Source of the DNA: Paenibacillus sp. FSL A5-0031
Lineage (GTDB): Bacteria > Bacillota > Bacilli > Paenibacillales > Paenibacillaceae
Reading direction: 5' to 3'
NCBI RefSeq assembly: GCF_001956295.1
Contig: NZ_MRTD01000004.1
Coordinates: 372,001-436,000, forward strand
Length of the DNA: 64,000 nucleotides
Shown here: piece by piece, positions 17,967 through 25,998 of the stretch
Layout of the letters: every line of letters begins with the position of its first letter
Position numbering within the stretch: position 1 is the first letter of the stretch
Notes under the pieces: generated by a model
Told to the model about the DNA's origin: nothing
What the model saw: only the letters and a program-made list of their open reading frames with translations
Databases searched by the model: none
Position numbers and translations under genes: made by a program

Positions 17967-18944
17967 TCAAATCACCTCTTCCATCCGAATTCGTGTTGTT
18001 GTTGTCACTTGCTCGCCAGGCTGAAGAACACGGAAGCCCGTCAGCTCCTGCGGAAGCTGCAAGTTTGGTGCATTCGTTATCCAAGTATAAGGCTCTGGGC
18101 ACAAATAACCCTGCCGTGCATCATGGTTGTAGACCACCCAATGCTTAAATTGCTCGTCCGCGCTGTACACAACGCGAATGCCGGAATTCAGATCGGTCAG
18201 CACTGCCTCATTGGCTCCCGATTCTGCTGTCTGAAACGCATCGTCCAGCGCGTGCTCGACTAAGCTTTTCCCCTCGCGCAGCTCCTCCAAATAAGGAATA
18301 TCCACTAGTTCGCCGGTTGGCAAGAAACGTTCGTCCAGCACCCACTGCTTATCCGCATTGAGAGAGAATTGACATTTCGCCAGATCTCCAGAGCGGTCGA
18401 ACGGATAATTAAAGGTCGTATGATAGCCCAGTCCCCAAGGAAATGGCGCGGCATCCTGGCTGCTGATTGTCGCTTTAATCGTGAGCGTTGCCCGCTCCAA
18501 GATGTAACTCATTTGAACACTAAATGAATGTGGAAACCGAGCTAAAATCGCTTCATGCTCATCGGAATGAATGATCGTCTCCAGTACGATCCTCTCTCCC
18601 TCTGCCTCCGCCCGTAGAAGCTTCCACGGCGCATCAAATAATAAGCCATGGGTATGATTGTGTTCAGCAGCATCATTAATATCAAACTGATAGTCCCTGC
18701 CATTAAAAGCGAACCTGCCATCGGCAATGCGATTGGGAGGGAAGAGGATCGGCAGGCCATACAAGATAGGATCTGCCTTAAACATCTCCTGACTTTCCGG
18801 AAATCGCAGCAATTCAAGATCTTTATTTTTTAATCGCAAAGATAGTAGGTTACTTCCCCAAGCCGGTACCAGCGTGAACTCCAGCTCCTCATTTTGCACC
18901 CTTATTGCTGTCTCCCCATAAAGCTCATACTGTTCGATAGCCAA
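17967..18944 (-). CDS. aldose 1-epimerase (GalM-like)
   Basis: This 325-residue protein of the galactose mutarotase fold interconverts alpha and beta anomers of aldoses. Family features are NHTHGLLFDAPW with the catalytic-type histidine, a later GLGYHTTFNYP with the second His, and the C-terminal CPEPYTWITNAPN segment. It is two bases upstream of the dehydratase gene and 14 bases after the GH4 gene, so it is translated as part of the same operon. An epimerase here fits a pathway in which a released sugar must present one anomer to a 1-dehydrogenase. Substrate not determined. Confidence 0.85.
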   Translation of the reverse strand: MAIEQYELYGETAIRVQNEELEFTLVPAWGSNLLSLRLKNKDLELLRFPESQEMFKADPILYGLPILFPPNRIADGRFAFNGRDYQFDINDAAEHNHTHGLLFDAPWKLLRAEAEGERIVLETIIHSDEHEAILARFPHSFSVQMSYILERATLTIKATISSQDAAPFPWGLGYHTTFNYPFDRSGDLAKCQFSLNADKQWVLDERFLPTGELVDIPYLEELREGKSLVEHALDDAFQTAESGANEAVLTDLNSGIRVVYSADEQFKHWVVYNHDARQGYLCPEPYTWITNAPNLQLPQELTGFRVLQPGEQVTTTTRIRMEEVI

Positions 18945-18958
18945 TTCCGCCTGCCTCC

Positions 18959-20305
18959 TTAATTAAAGTGCTGTCTCATCGCAGCAAGGCTAGGCAATTT
19001 AAGAATATCATCCAGCAGCGCACGAGCCTGTTTCTCGGAACGGGTCCACGGATCCATCATAACTAACTGGACAAGATCTTTAAGATTCCCGCTATCATAG
19101 GCCTGCAGCTCAATCTCTACGGGTGCGACACGATCGCGAAGCGCAAAGTTAATCAGAGGCTTAGGCAAGCCTTTGGTCTTAATGCCTTGAACGCCGATTC
19201 CACTGACGTAACAAGGGATTTCCACCTGAAAATCGAGCGGGATGCCCGGCACGTAGTTGCTGTCATTCAATATATTAAGGATCATCACTCTAGGCACATC
19301 ACATGCTATCGCTTCAATAAAAGGAATCATCGGCTCTGACGAATGCACCGGCGGGAAATGATCCATAACTGCTTCTGTCGTATTTTCAGAAACCTTCCGG
19401 ATTCTCTCTACGCCAGCTGCACCTCCCGCAAAGTAAAGATCCCGCCACCAAGCCTGAGGGTCTTCCTTATAGAGATGCTCCGTTTCTTGATCCGCATGGT
19501 GCCAAGCCGGCCAAGAGCCGCCGCCCGGATTTCCCGTATCGCCAATTGGAAATACGCCGAATTTCTTATAGAGATCAAGCGCTTTGGGGCCTAACCAGTC
19601 GCAGGTAGCGCAGTTCTCAATATAAGCAGCCGATTTTTCTTCGATCCAACGATCCAAAATAGGAAATGCATTTTCCCCTTTGTATCGGAACTCGGTCAGC
19701 CAAATAAAGTGATTCACGCCTGGAATCTCATACGTAATATGATTTGGATCAAGTCCGATCACCTCAGCCACAGCTTTTACCCCGTTAGAACCATGGCAGA
19801 AGCCTGCCAGCTTGGCTTGTGGATACTTGCGCTGCAAGTAGGTTACGCCCGCCATGACCGGGTTGGACACGAGCATATACCAAGCGTCCGGACAAATTTC
19901 CAAAATATCCAGCATAACCGATTCCATCAGGCGCAGCTGATCGAAATTAATCCAGAAACCTTCGTCATGCATCACATGCAGGCTCCCGCCAAACCGATAA
20001 CCGTGCTTCTGGGCAATATCCCATCCGTCCTTCAAACGCTGATGGCCTCCGACCAGCGCAGCAAGCACGACGAAGTCGGCTCCACTAAGCGATTCTCTCC
20101 GGTCCGTCGTTTTTTCCAGCACCAGATGGATATTAGCTTCTTTGGCGTAGCGTTCGCAAAGGGAATATGCGCTTTCCAATCTCTGCTCATCGATATCCAT
20201 AAAACTGACGACACTGCCTTCAAGAGAAGGCGTCAAGCAGATGTCCTTGATTAGGCTGAGGGAGAACATCGCAGAGCCTGCTCCGATAATACTAATTTTA
20301 GCCAT
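18959..20305 (-). CDS. GH4-family NAD/Mn-dependent glycosidase, LplD-like
   Basis: The protein is 448 residues from the ATG after GGAGG at 8-bp spacing. GH4 enzymes bind NAD and a divalent metal and cleave glycosides by transient oxidation at C3. The N-terminal dinucleotide loop GAGSAMFS, the VSNPV motif near 147-150, the metal motif CHGS (Cys170, His171) and GVNHF (His199) are all visible. As I recall, CHG-type metal motifs are associated with uronidases such as B. subtilis LplD, rather than with alpha-glucosidases or 6-phospho-glycosidases. The enzyme is cytosolic and would split an imported disaccharide. The uronide preference is a motif-based inference. Confidence 0.85.
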   Translation of the reverse strand: MAKISIIGAGSAMFSLSLIKDICLTPSLEGSVVSFMDIDEQRLESAYSLCERYAKEANIHLVLEKTTDRRESLSGADFVVLAALVGGHQRLKDGWDIAQKHGYRFGGSLHVMHDEGFWINFDQLRLMESVMLDILEICPDAWYMLVSNPVMAGVTYLQRKYPQAKLAGFCHGSNGVKAVAEVIGLDPNHITYEIPGVNHFIWLTEFRYKGENAFPILDRWIEEKSAAYIENCATCDWLGPKALDLYKKFGVFPIGDTGNPGGGSWPAWHHADQETEHLYKEDPQAWWRDLYFAGGAAGVERIRKVSENTTEAVMDHFPPVHSSEPMIPFIEAIACDVPRVMILNILNDSNYVPGIPLDFQVEIPCYVSGIGVQGIKTKGLPKPLINFALRDRVAPVEIELQAYDSGNLKDLVQLVMMDPWTRSEKQARALLDDILKLPSLAAMRQHFN

Positions 20306-20354
20306 AGGTATAACCTCCATATGAGAGTGAATGATTTTGAATGAGGGCTTGTTA

Positions 20355-21134
20355 TCAAATCGCAGCCGATGCTGCTCCGTCAATGCTTAGATTAGAGCCA
20401 TTAACGACGACCGATTCGTCGGAGGCTAAAAATAACACGGCATACGCGACCTCGCGCGTCGTTGCCATTCTTCCGAGCGGCTGCTGCTGTTTAATGATCG
20501 GGTACAATTTATCTATTCCGCCCAGGCTTTCGGCAAGACGGACGTTCATATCCGTCTCCACCCAGCCTGGCGAAATCGAATTGCAGCGGATGCCTTTCTC
20601 GGCATAGGAGACGGCAATCTCTTTGGTTAAACCAATAATGCCTGCTTTGGAAGCAGAATAAGCGGTATAGCCAGGCTCCGTTAAGGAGGCCATGACCGAA
20701 GAAGTATTAATGATGGAACCGCCATTTCTCTTGAGCATCTCAGGGATCGCCTTTTTACACATTAAGAACATCGACTTTAAGTTAACCTGCAGCACTTCAT
20801 CCCAAGTTTCTTCCTCATAATCCAAAATATCGCCAACAGGCATAATGCCCGCATTGTTAAAAACGATATCAAGCCCGCCGTAAGCGTTGACCGCGCTTGC
20901 CACCGCATCTTCAGCCGTCTTCATCAGGCCCACGCTGCCGCATACGATCTCGCAGCTTCCGCCCATTTGGCGAATTTCGGCAGCCACCTCGTTTAATTTC
21001 TCCTCGTTGATGTCGACCAGGATAAGACTCGCGCCTTCTTCAGCAAAGAGCAGCGCCGTTCCTTTACCGATTCCTGATGCCGCTCCTGTAATAATCGCTA
21101 CCTTTGAAAAGAGGCGTCCTTGCTTCATACTCAT
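20355..21134 (-). CDS. classical short-chain dehydrogenase/reductase, possible aldose 1-dehydrogenase
   Basis: This 259-residue SDR has the cofactor loop TGAASGIG (17-24), NNAG at 93-96 and the catalytic Ser145-Tyr159-Lys163 set in YSASK. An Asp41 after the second strand favours NAD over NADP. Family members include glucose 1-dehydrogenases and pentose 1-dehydrogenases. In this operon, oxidation of an aldose to its lactone would feed the IlvD-type dehydratase. A good site (AAAGGATG) precedes the ATG. It lies between the permease genes and the GH4 gene. The SDR family is certain; the substrate is inferred from neighbours. Confidence 0.87.
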   Translation of the reverse strand: MSMKQGRLFSKVAIITGAASGIGKGTALLFAEEGASLILVDINEEKLNEVAAEIRQMGGSCEIVCGSVGLMKTAEDAVASAVNAYGGLDIVFNNAGIMPVGDILDYEEETWDEVLQVNLKSMFLMCKKAIPEMLKRNGGSIINTSSVMASLTEPGYTAYSASKAGIIGLTKEIAVSYAEKGIRCNSISPGWVETDMNVRLAESLGGIDKLYPIIKQQQPLGRMATTREVAYAVLFLASDESVVVNGSNLSIDGAASAAI

Positions 21135-21170
21135 GTGATGACATCCTTTCCTATCCTCATTCGATATCGT

Positions 21171-22001
21171 TTATTTAACAGCTCCAATAACCAGCCCTTT
21201 ACGAATATAGCTTTGAAAAATAATATAAATCGCAATGGGCGGTAGTGAAGCAAGCAATAGCCCTGACAATAACAGCGGGTAGTCTGAGCTGAACCGATTG
21301 AGTACAGTCGCCACCGCAACGGTTACGGTCTTTAAGCCATCCGATTGCAAATAGATGAGCGGGGTTAACAAATCGTTCCACCAGTTCGTCGCATTAAAGA
21401 TCGAAACCGTGACCACGCCTGGCAAGCTCATGGGCAAAATCACTTTGAACATCGCCTGATAATATTTGGCACCGTCTATTTTTATCGCTTCGAGCACTTC
21501 ATCGGGCATGGCTCTCATTAGTGAAGTGAGTAAGAAGACCGTGCTCGGAATAGCCGAGACAGACCAGATGGTCACCACGGATATGATATGGTCGGTCCAG
21601 CCGATCTTTGACATCAACAAATAGTTTGGAATGATAAAAGTAATACCCGGTATGGTCATCGTAGCGATCATAATAATATAAAACCCGTTGCGGTATTTGA
21701 ATTTTAATTTGGCAAAAGCATAGGCCGCTGGAATAGACAAGGCTAGGGAAGCAACTAAGCTGAGTCCTACGTAGACGAGCGTATTGCCAAACAACCGAAC
21801 AAGAGAGAAACGATAAATGAGTGCGATGAAGTTATCAAAATACCAGGTTTTTGGAAGACCCATCGGATGTTTGATATATTCTATCGTCGGCTTCATACTG
21901 CTGATGGCCATGTAGAACAACGGATACATCGCCATGAAGGCAATGACAGCGAGCACGATAAAAATCAGAAATCTAACCATTCTTCTAGAGGCTGTTTTCA
22001 T
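21171..22001 (-). CDS. ABC sugar transporter permease, MalG/AraQ-type
   Basis: This 276-residue permease has six membrane helices, a short basic N terminus and an EAA loop LEAIKIDGAKYYQAMFKVILP. The terminus KGLVIGAVK is typical of the group. It follows its MalF-type partner by 9 bp, with AGGAGG before the ATG. Together with the binding lipoprotein encoded upstream it forms the uptake system of the catabolic operon. The ATPase must come from elsewhere. Substrate is presumably the glycoside cleaved by the GH4 enzyme. Confidence 0.9.
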   Translation of the reverse strand: MKTASRRMVRFLIFIVLAVIAFMAMYPLFYMAISSMKPTIEYIKHPMGLPKTWYFDNFIALIYRFSLVRLFGNTLVYVGLSLVASLALSIPAAYAFAKLKFKYRNGFYIIMIATMTIPGITFIIPNYLLMSKIGWTDHIISVVTIWSVSAIPSTVFLLTSLMRAMPDEVLEAIKIDGAKYYQAMFKVILPMSLPGVVTVSIFNATNWWNDLLTPLIYLQSDGLKTVTVAVATVLNRFSSDYPLLLSGLLLASLPPIAIYIIFQSYIRKGLVIGAVK

Positions 22002-22010
22002 AATGTCCTC

Positions 22011-22877
22011 CTATTGCTCCAAGCGCTTGGATATTTTCAACTGAATCCAGGTAATGAACATAACAATGAAGAACAAGAATACCGAAAGCGCGCTCGCATA
22101 GCCCATATTTCCGCTTCGGAAGGCTTGAATATAAATCATATAATCGATTGGTGTTGTCTCGTAACCGGGCCCGCCGCCTGTGATCGAATAAACAAGGCCA
22201 AACAGCCCGACAAAAACGTAAATAACATTGACGATCGTAAAGTAAAATATCGCTGGATATAACGACGGGATGACGATGTACATTAATCGCTGACGCCAAT
22301 TGGCTCCATCTATTTTGGCCGCATCAAACAATTCATTGGAGATCGAAGATAACCCCGATAAAAAAATGAGCGTTCCTTGGCCCAGCGTCTGCCAGTAAAA
22401 ACATAAAATCAAGATCATAAATTCGGTCGGCACCGTATTCAGCCAATCCGTCGTGAACGCGCCAAGTCCGGCATTTTCCAGAAGCGTATTCACGATCCCT
22501 TTGTTCGTAAACATGGATTTTGCCAAAAAACCGATAACGACCGAGGAGAGGATCGCCGGCAAGTAATACACCGAACGAAACAAGCGCCACCCCGGAACCT
22601 CCTCATGCAGCAGAACCGATACCGTAAGCGATATGAACAAGATGCCCGGTACCGATAATAAAAAGATCAGATTGTTGCGCAGCATAAGCGGCAAATCGCC
22701 ATTACTAAGGATCGTCTTAAAATTATCCCAGCCAACAAACGTAGAAGTGACCCCATCCCATTCTGTAAAGCTATGAAAAAAAGTGTTAAACATGGGATAA
22801 CCTACGAATACAGCTAGTAACAGAAAAGCCGGCAGCAAGGAGAACAAACCTACCCATCGTTCTTGCTTGAGACCCAT
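22011..22877 (-). CDS. ABC sugar transporter permease, MalF/UgpA-type
   Basis: The protein has 288 residues, six predicted helices and the EAA loop FDAAKIDGANWRQRLMYIVIP. It starts after AAGGAGG and is followed within 10 bp by the MalG-type gene. A 68-bp gap separates it from the upstream binding-protein gene and holds an imperfect stem (GCGGCCTT with AAGGAGGTCGC), possibly a message-processing element like the one at 8581. Role in sugar import follows from the family. Confidence 0.9.
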   Translation of the reverse strand: MGLKQERWVGLFSLLPAFLLLAVFVGYPMFNTFFHSFTEWDGVTSTFVGWDNFKTILSNGDLPLMLRNNLIFLLSVPGILFISLTVSVLLHEEVPGWRLFRSVYYLPAILSSVVIGFLAKSMFTNKGIVNTLLENAGLGAFTTDWLNTVPTEFMILILCFYWQTLGQGTLIFLSGLSSISNELFDAAKIDGANWRQRLMYIVIPSLYPAIFYFTIVNVIYVFVGLFGLVYSITGGGPGYETTPIDYMIYIQAFRSGNMGYASALSVFLFFIVMFITWIQLKISKRLEQ

Positions 22878-22945
22878 CCTTCTATTCCTCCTTGCCTTTT
22901 GGTAGAAAGCGACCTCCTTTCCTATGAAGGCCGCTCCTTAACCGC

Positions 22946-24271
22946 CTATTTATTTTTCAGAAGCGAATCGCGTTTCTGGTCGATTTTTTTCATAAATTCC
23001 TCTGCCGTCATTTTCCCGCTGGAAACCAGGGATTGCAGCGACATCATCTCGCTTGTCAGCTCCGCTGGGTAAACATTGTCCGGCCAGAAAATAGTGCTAG
23101 GTTCGTTGGCCATATCCTGCATCGTTTTCACTAGCGGATCGGATACGTACTCGTTCACATCCACATCGTTGACGACTGTAATGCGTGCTTCGCCCGACTT
23201 AATTTTGTTGATTTGCTCTTCCTTGCTCATCAGGAATTTGACGAAATCAGCCGTTTCTTTCTTGTGCTCCGAGTAGTTCGTCACCACAAACGCAGCGCCC
23301 ACCCCGCCAGGACCGCCATCGTGGATTTTGACATCCTCGCTGAAGTCTGGAATTTTCATAAAGCCGACCTTGTCGCCCATCTCCTTGCTGAAGTTCAAGA
23401 TGTCCGCATTTGCTCCAACCGTCATGCCGAGCTGCTCTTGAATAAACAGTTGTCGAACTGAATCATCGGCAATGACCAAGTTTTTCTCGAACAGCTCGCG
23501 CCAGCCCTTCATGACATTCACCAGCTTAGGATCGGAGAAATTGGTTGTGCCTTTGACCAAGCTGTCGAGGCCCGGAATATCCACGGTTTGAGCAATCCAA
23601 TAGTCCGGTACATGAAGGAAGCTGTCTTTAAATAAACCAAGCGGTGTAATATCCTTCGTCTTCACTTTCTCCAGCATAGCCACAAACTCTTGAAAATTTT
23701 TCGGGCGCTGGGCAATCGGATCGATTCCGGCATCCGCAAAAATTTTCTTGTTATACGCTAGAAGAAAAGTTCCGTCTGTCCCAAATGGAACGCCATAGGC
23801 TTTGCCATCGGCCGTAAAGTCTTCCGTTGTTGCACTCCATCCAACGATTCTGGATCTTTCTTCACCTGAAAAGTAACTATCCATCGGCTCTAAAAATTGC
23901 TTAAACCGAAGCATATAGGAACCTGACCAGAGTACCGTTAAATCAGGACCGTTCTTGGCAATGCTGGCCGTTTGGAATTTAGCAAATAGCTCATCTCCGG
24001 AAGGAACATCCTGCACATCAATCTTCACATTTGGATGGGCCTTCTCATACCTTGCAACAGCCTGAGAAATGTAGAAGTCTTCTTTTTTCTTCGCTTTGTT
24101 ATTTTCATCAATGGTCGCAAACCCTGAATTCCAGAAAACAATGTTGACTTTCTCCTGTCCTTCTCCACCTGTAGAAGCGCTTTCATTTTCATTCTTGGAA
24201 CATGCAGAAAGCGACATTGTAACCAGCATCATTAAAGCTATACTTAAAACAGACCATCTTCTCATTCTCAT
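22946..24271 (-). CDS. sugar-binding lipoprotein of the catabolic operon's ABC transporter
   Basis: The protein is 441 residues with an arginine-rich N terminus, a hydrophobic signal and the lipobox LSAC (Cys24), then the family-1 solute-binding fold (for example YGVPFGTDGTFLLAYNKKIFADAGID). It would be anchored outside the membrane and deliver ligand to the two permeases encoded next. A ribosome binding site AAGGAAGG precedes the start. It is separated from the regulator gene by 152 bp containing a possible TATACT -10, so it may have its own regulated promoter. Ligand unknown. Confidence 0.88.
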   Translation of the reverse strand: MRMRRWSVLSIALMMLVTMSLSACSKNENESASTGGEGQEKVNIVFWNSGFATIDENNKAKKKEDFYISQAVARYEKAHPNVKIDVQDVPSGDELFAKFQTASIAKNGPDLTVLWSGSYMLRFKQFLEPMDSYFSGEERSRIVGWSATTEDFTADGKAYGVPFGTDGTFLLAYNKKIFADAGIDPIAQRPKNFQEFVAMLEKVKTKDITPLGLFKDSFLHVPDYWIAQTVDIPGLDSLVKGTTNFSDPKLVNVMKGWRELFEKNLVIADDSVRQLFIQEQLGMTVGANADILNFSKEMGDKVGFMKIPDFSEDVKIHDGGPGGVGAAFVVTNYSEHKKETADFVKFLMSKEEQINKIKSGEARITVVNDVDVNEYVSDPLVKTMQDMANEPSTIFWPDNVYPAELTSEMMSLQSLVSSGKMTAEEFMKKIDQKRDSLLKNK

Positions 24272-24423
24272 GGAAACCTTCCTTCTTTCGTTAGTTGATG
24301 TCTTGCTTCCTAGTATAGAAGCTTTCCATAAGCAGATGAATCTCCTAAGCCAACCATTTGATTTATCACTTTATATCCGAAGAGGATGCCATTTATCATT
24401 TTTCAAGCCGCAGTTAACATCTT

Positions 24424-25998
24424 TTAATTCTTTTCAGCATCTGCATAGTGTGAGGGTGCAATCCCCTTAATTTTCTTAAACATGCGGGTAAACGAGCTCA
24501 AGTTTAAGTAACCCAGCTTGTCCGAAACCTCAGTTAAGGTCATCCCGCTGCGGATCATCGTTTCGGCCTGCTCCACCTTGGCTGTCAAAACAGCGGTGCT
24601 GAAAGAAATCCCTTTCTCTTCCTTATATATTCTGCTGAGATATACAGGGCTTACTTTAAGATGCATCGCGATGGCATTTAAACTAATTTCATCAAACCTG
24701 TGCTCTTGAATAAACATCTCGGTGGCTTCAACAAACTTCTTTCTTTCATGGCCGTTCTTCTCTTTGAATGCCGGTTCCTGCAGCACATGGATAGCGTTGT
24801 ATAACAAATGCACCGCTTGCGTTAATGAAACGCAGTCCAGCAGCTCAGATCTTTGGAAATAAGTCTCCGATGGACGCCGTCCCGACATTTCGCAGATTTG
24901 CTTCAGCTGGAATAAAATATCCTCCAGTACATTGTGCAGCAGGTTTGGTTTGGGATATGGCGGGCCGACGACCTGTTTGAGGTTTGCCAGCAGATCTCCT
25001 GCCTGCTCGTATTGAAAGCTGGACAGTTTGTTCATTATCGCCTTTTTCCAAATAAACACGGCATCGGAAAGCGTTGCTTCAGGCAGCTCGCCCTGAAACA
25101 GGTGGTCATTTTCGCAAAAATATTTGAGGCTTAGCAGATCGCTAGCTGAACGATCATACACGGTCCACTCCCGCCAGTCTGTAAACCTTTTACTCACAGC
25201 AATGGATAGAGTATGGCCCAAATACTGCGAAACCGAGTCGATCAACTGCTTCGGGTCAATATCCGAGCTATTCGTGCTGCTTACCAATACATGCCATCGG
25301 TTATCATTTATGTTTTCCACGAACCCAATCAGCCTGCTGCGGTAAAGTTCAACAGCCATATGGTCAATCGAATGGCCTATTTTAACGATTTCTTGGGAAG
25401 TTAATTTGGATTCATCCTGAGAAGGATCTAATGCCACAACCCATGCCTCATATTCTCCCTTTTGCAGAAAATATTTATACTCTCCCAGCTTCTCGGCAAA
25501 CGCTTCTGTCTCTTCGCTGTTATACAAGCCGTGCAGCCAATCTCTTAATAAGCTGGCTTTACGAACGAATCTTGAACCCGCTTCCGGTGTCCCTTCTTCC
25601 TGAAAATGATGCTCCAGCAGCTTTGCTTTCATTTTGGCTGTCAGCTGCTTCAAAATAAGCTGAAGCTCCTCAATTTCCATCGTTGATTTTACAATGAAGT
25701 CATGAACGCCCAGGCGCAGCGATTTGCGTACCGTTTCGAAATCTTGGTTGCAGGTCAAAATAACAAATTCCCCGTCCGGATTTAAGGGCTTTACCTTCTC
25801 AATAAAATCAAGCCCATTCATTCTGGGAAGCAAAATATCCACAAGTGCGATGTCCGGCAGAAATCTCTCGTACAGCTCAACAGCTTCAACTCCGTCTCTG
25901 GCTTCGCAGACGACCTCCAGCCCCATTTCAGACCAAGGAATTAATGATTTGATCCCCATTCTAACTAGCATATCGTCTTCAATAATCATCACTTTCAT
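24424..25998 (-). CDS. YesN-type response regulator with AraC-family DNA-binding domain
   Basis: This 524-residue regulator has an N-terminal receiver domain with Asp54 in ALVDILLPRM, a middle region of about 270 residues, and a C-terminal AraC-type double helix-turn-helix ending in VSDKLGYLNLSSFTRMFKKIKGIAPSHYA. Its start codon overlaps the end of the kinase gene by four bases, which implies coupled translation. The likely target is the promoter in front of the binding-protein gene 152 bp downstream. A good AGGAG precedes the ATG. Confidence 0.9.
   Translation of the reverse strand: MKVMIIEDDMLVRMGIKSLIPWSEMGLEVVCEARDGVEAVELYERFLPDIALVDILLPRMNGLDFIEKVKPLNPDGEFVILTCNQDFETVRKSLRLGVHDFIVKSTMEIEELQLILKQLTAKMKAKLLEHHFQEEGTPEAGSRFVRKASLLRDWLHGLYNSEETEAFAEKLGEYKYFLQKGEYEAWVVALDPSQDESKLTSQEIVKIGHSIDHMAVELYRSRLIGFVENINDNRWHVLVSSTNSSDIDPKQLIDSVSQYLGHTLSIAVSKRFTDWREWTVYDRSASDLLSLKYFCENDHLFQGELPEATLSDAVFIWKKAIMNKLSSFQYEQAGDLLANLKQVVGPPYPKPNLLHNVLEDILFQLKQICEMSGRRPSETYFQRSELLDCVSLTQAVHLLYNAIHVLQEPAFKEKNGHERKKFVEATEMFIQEHRFDEISLNAIAMHLKVSPVYLSRIYKEEKGISFSTAVLTAKVEQAETMIRSGMTLTEVSDKLGYLNLSSFTRMFKKIKGIAPSHYADAEKN

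Noticed and set aside
17723..18148. Rightward 141-codon frame opposite the dehydratase and epimerase genes
   Set aside because: It is antisense to two well-supported enzyme genes, with no family resemblance and no ribosome site.
19709..20254. Rightward 181-codon frame opposite the GH4 gene
   Set aside because: An antisense shadow of a gene with intact motifs; no independent coding evidence.
22018..22031. TCCAAGCGCTTGGA palindrome resembling a cre site
   Set aside because: It lies within the 3' end of the MalF-type permease coding sequence and does not fit TGWAANCGNTNWCA at the outer positions.
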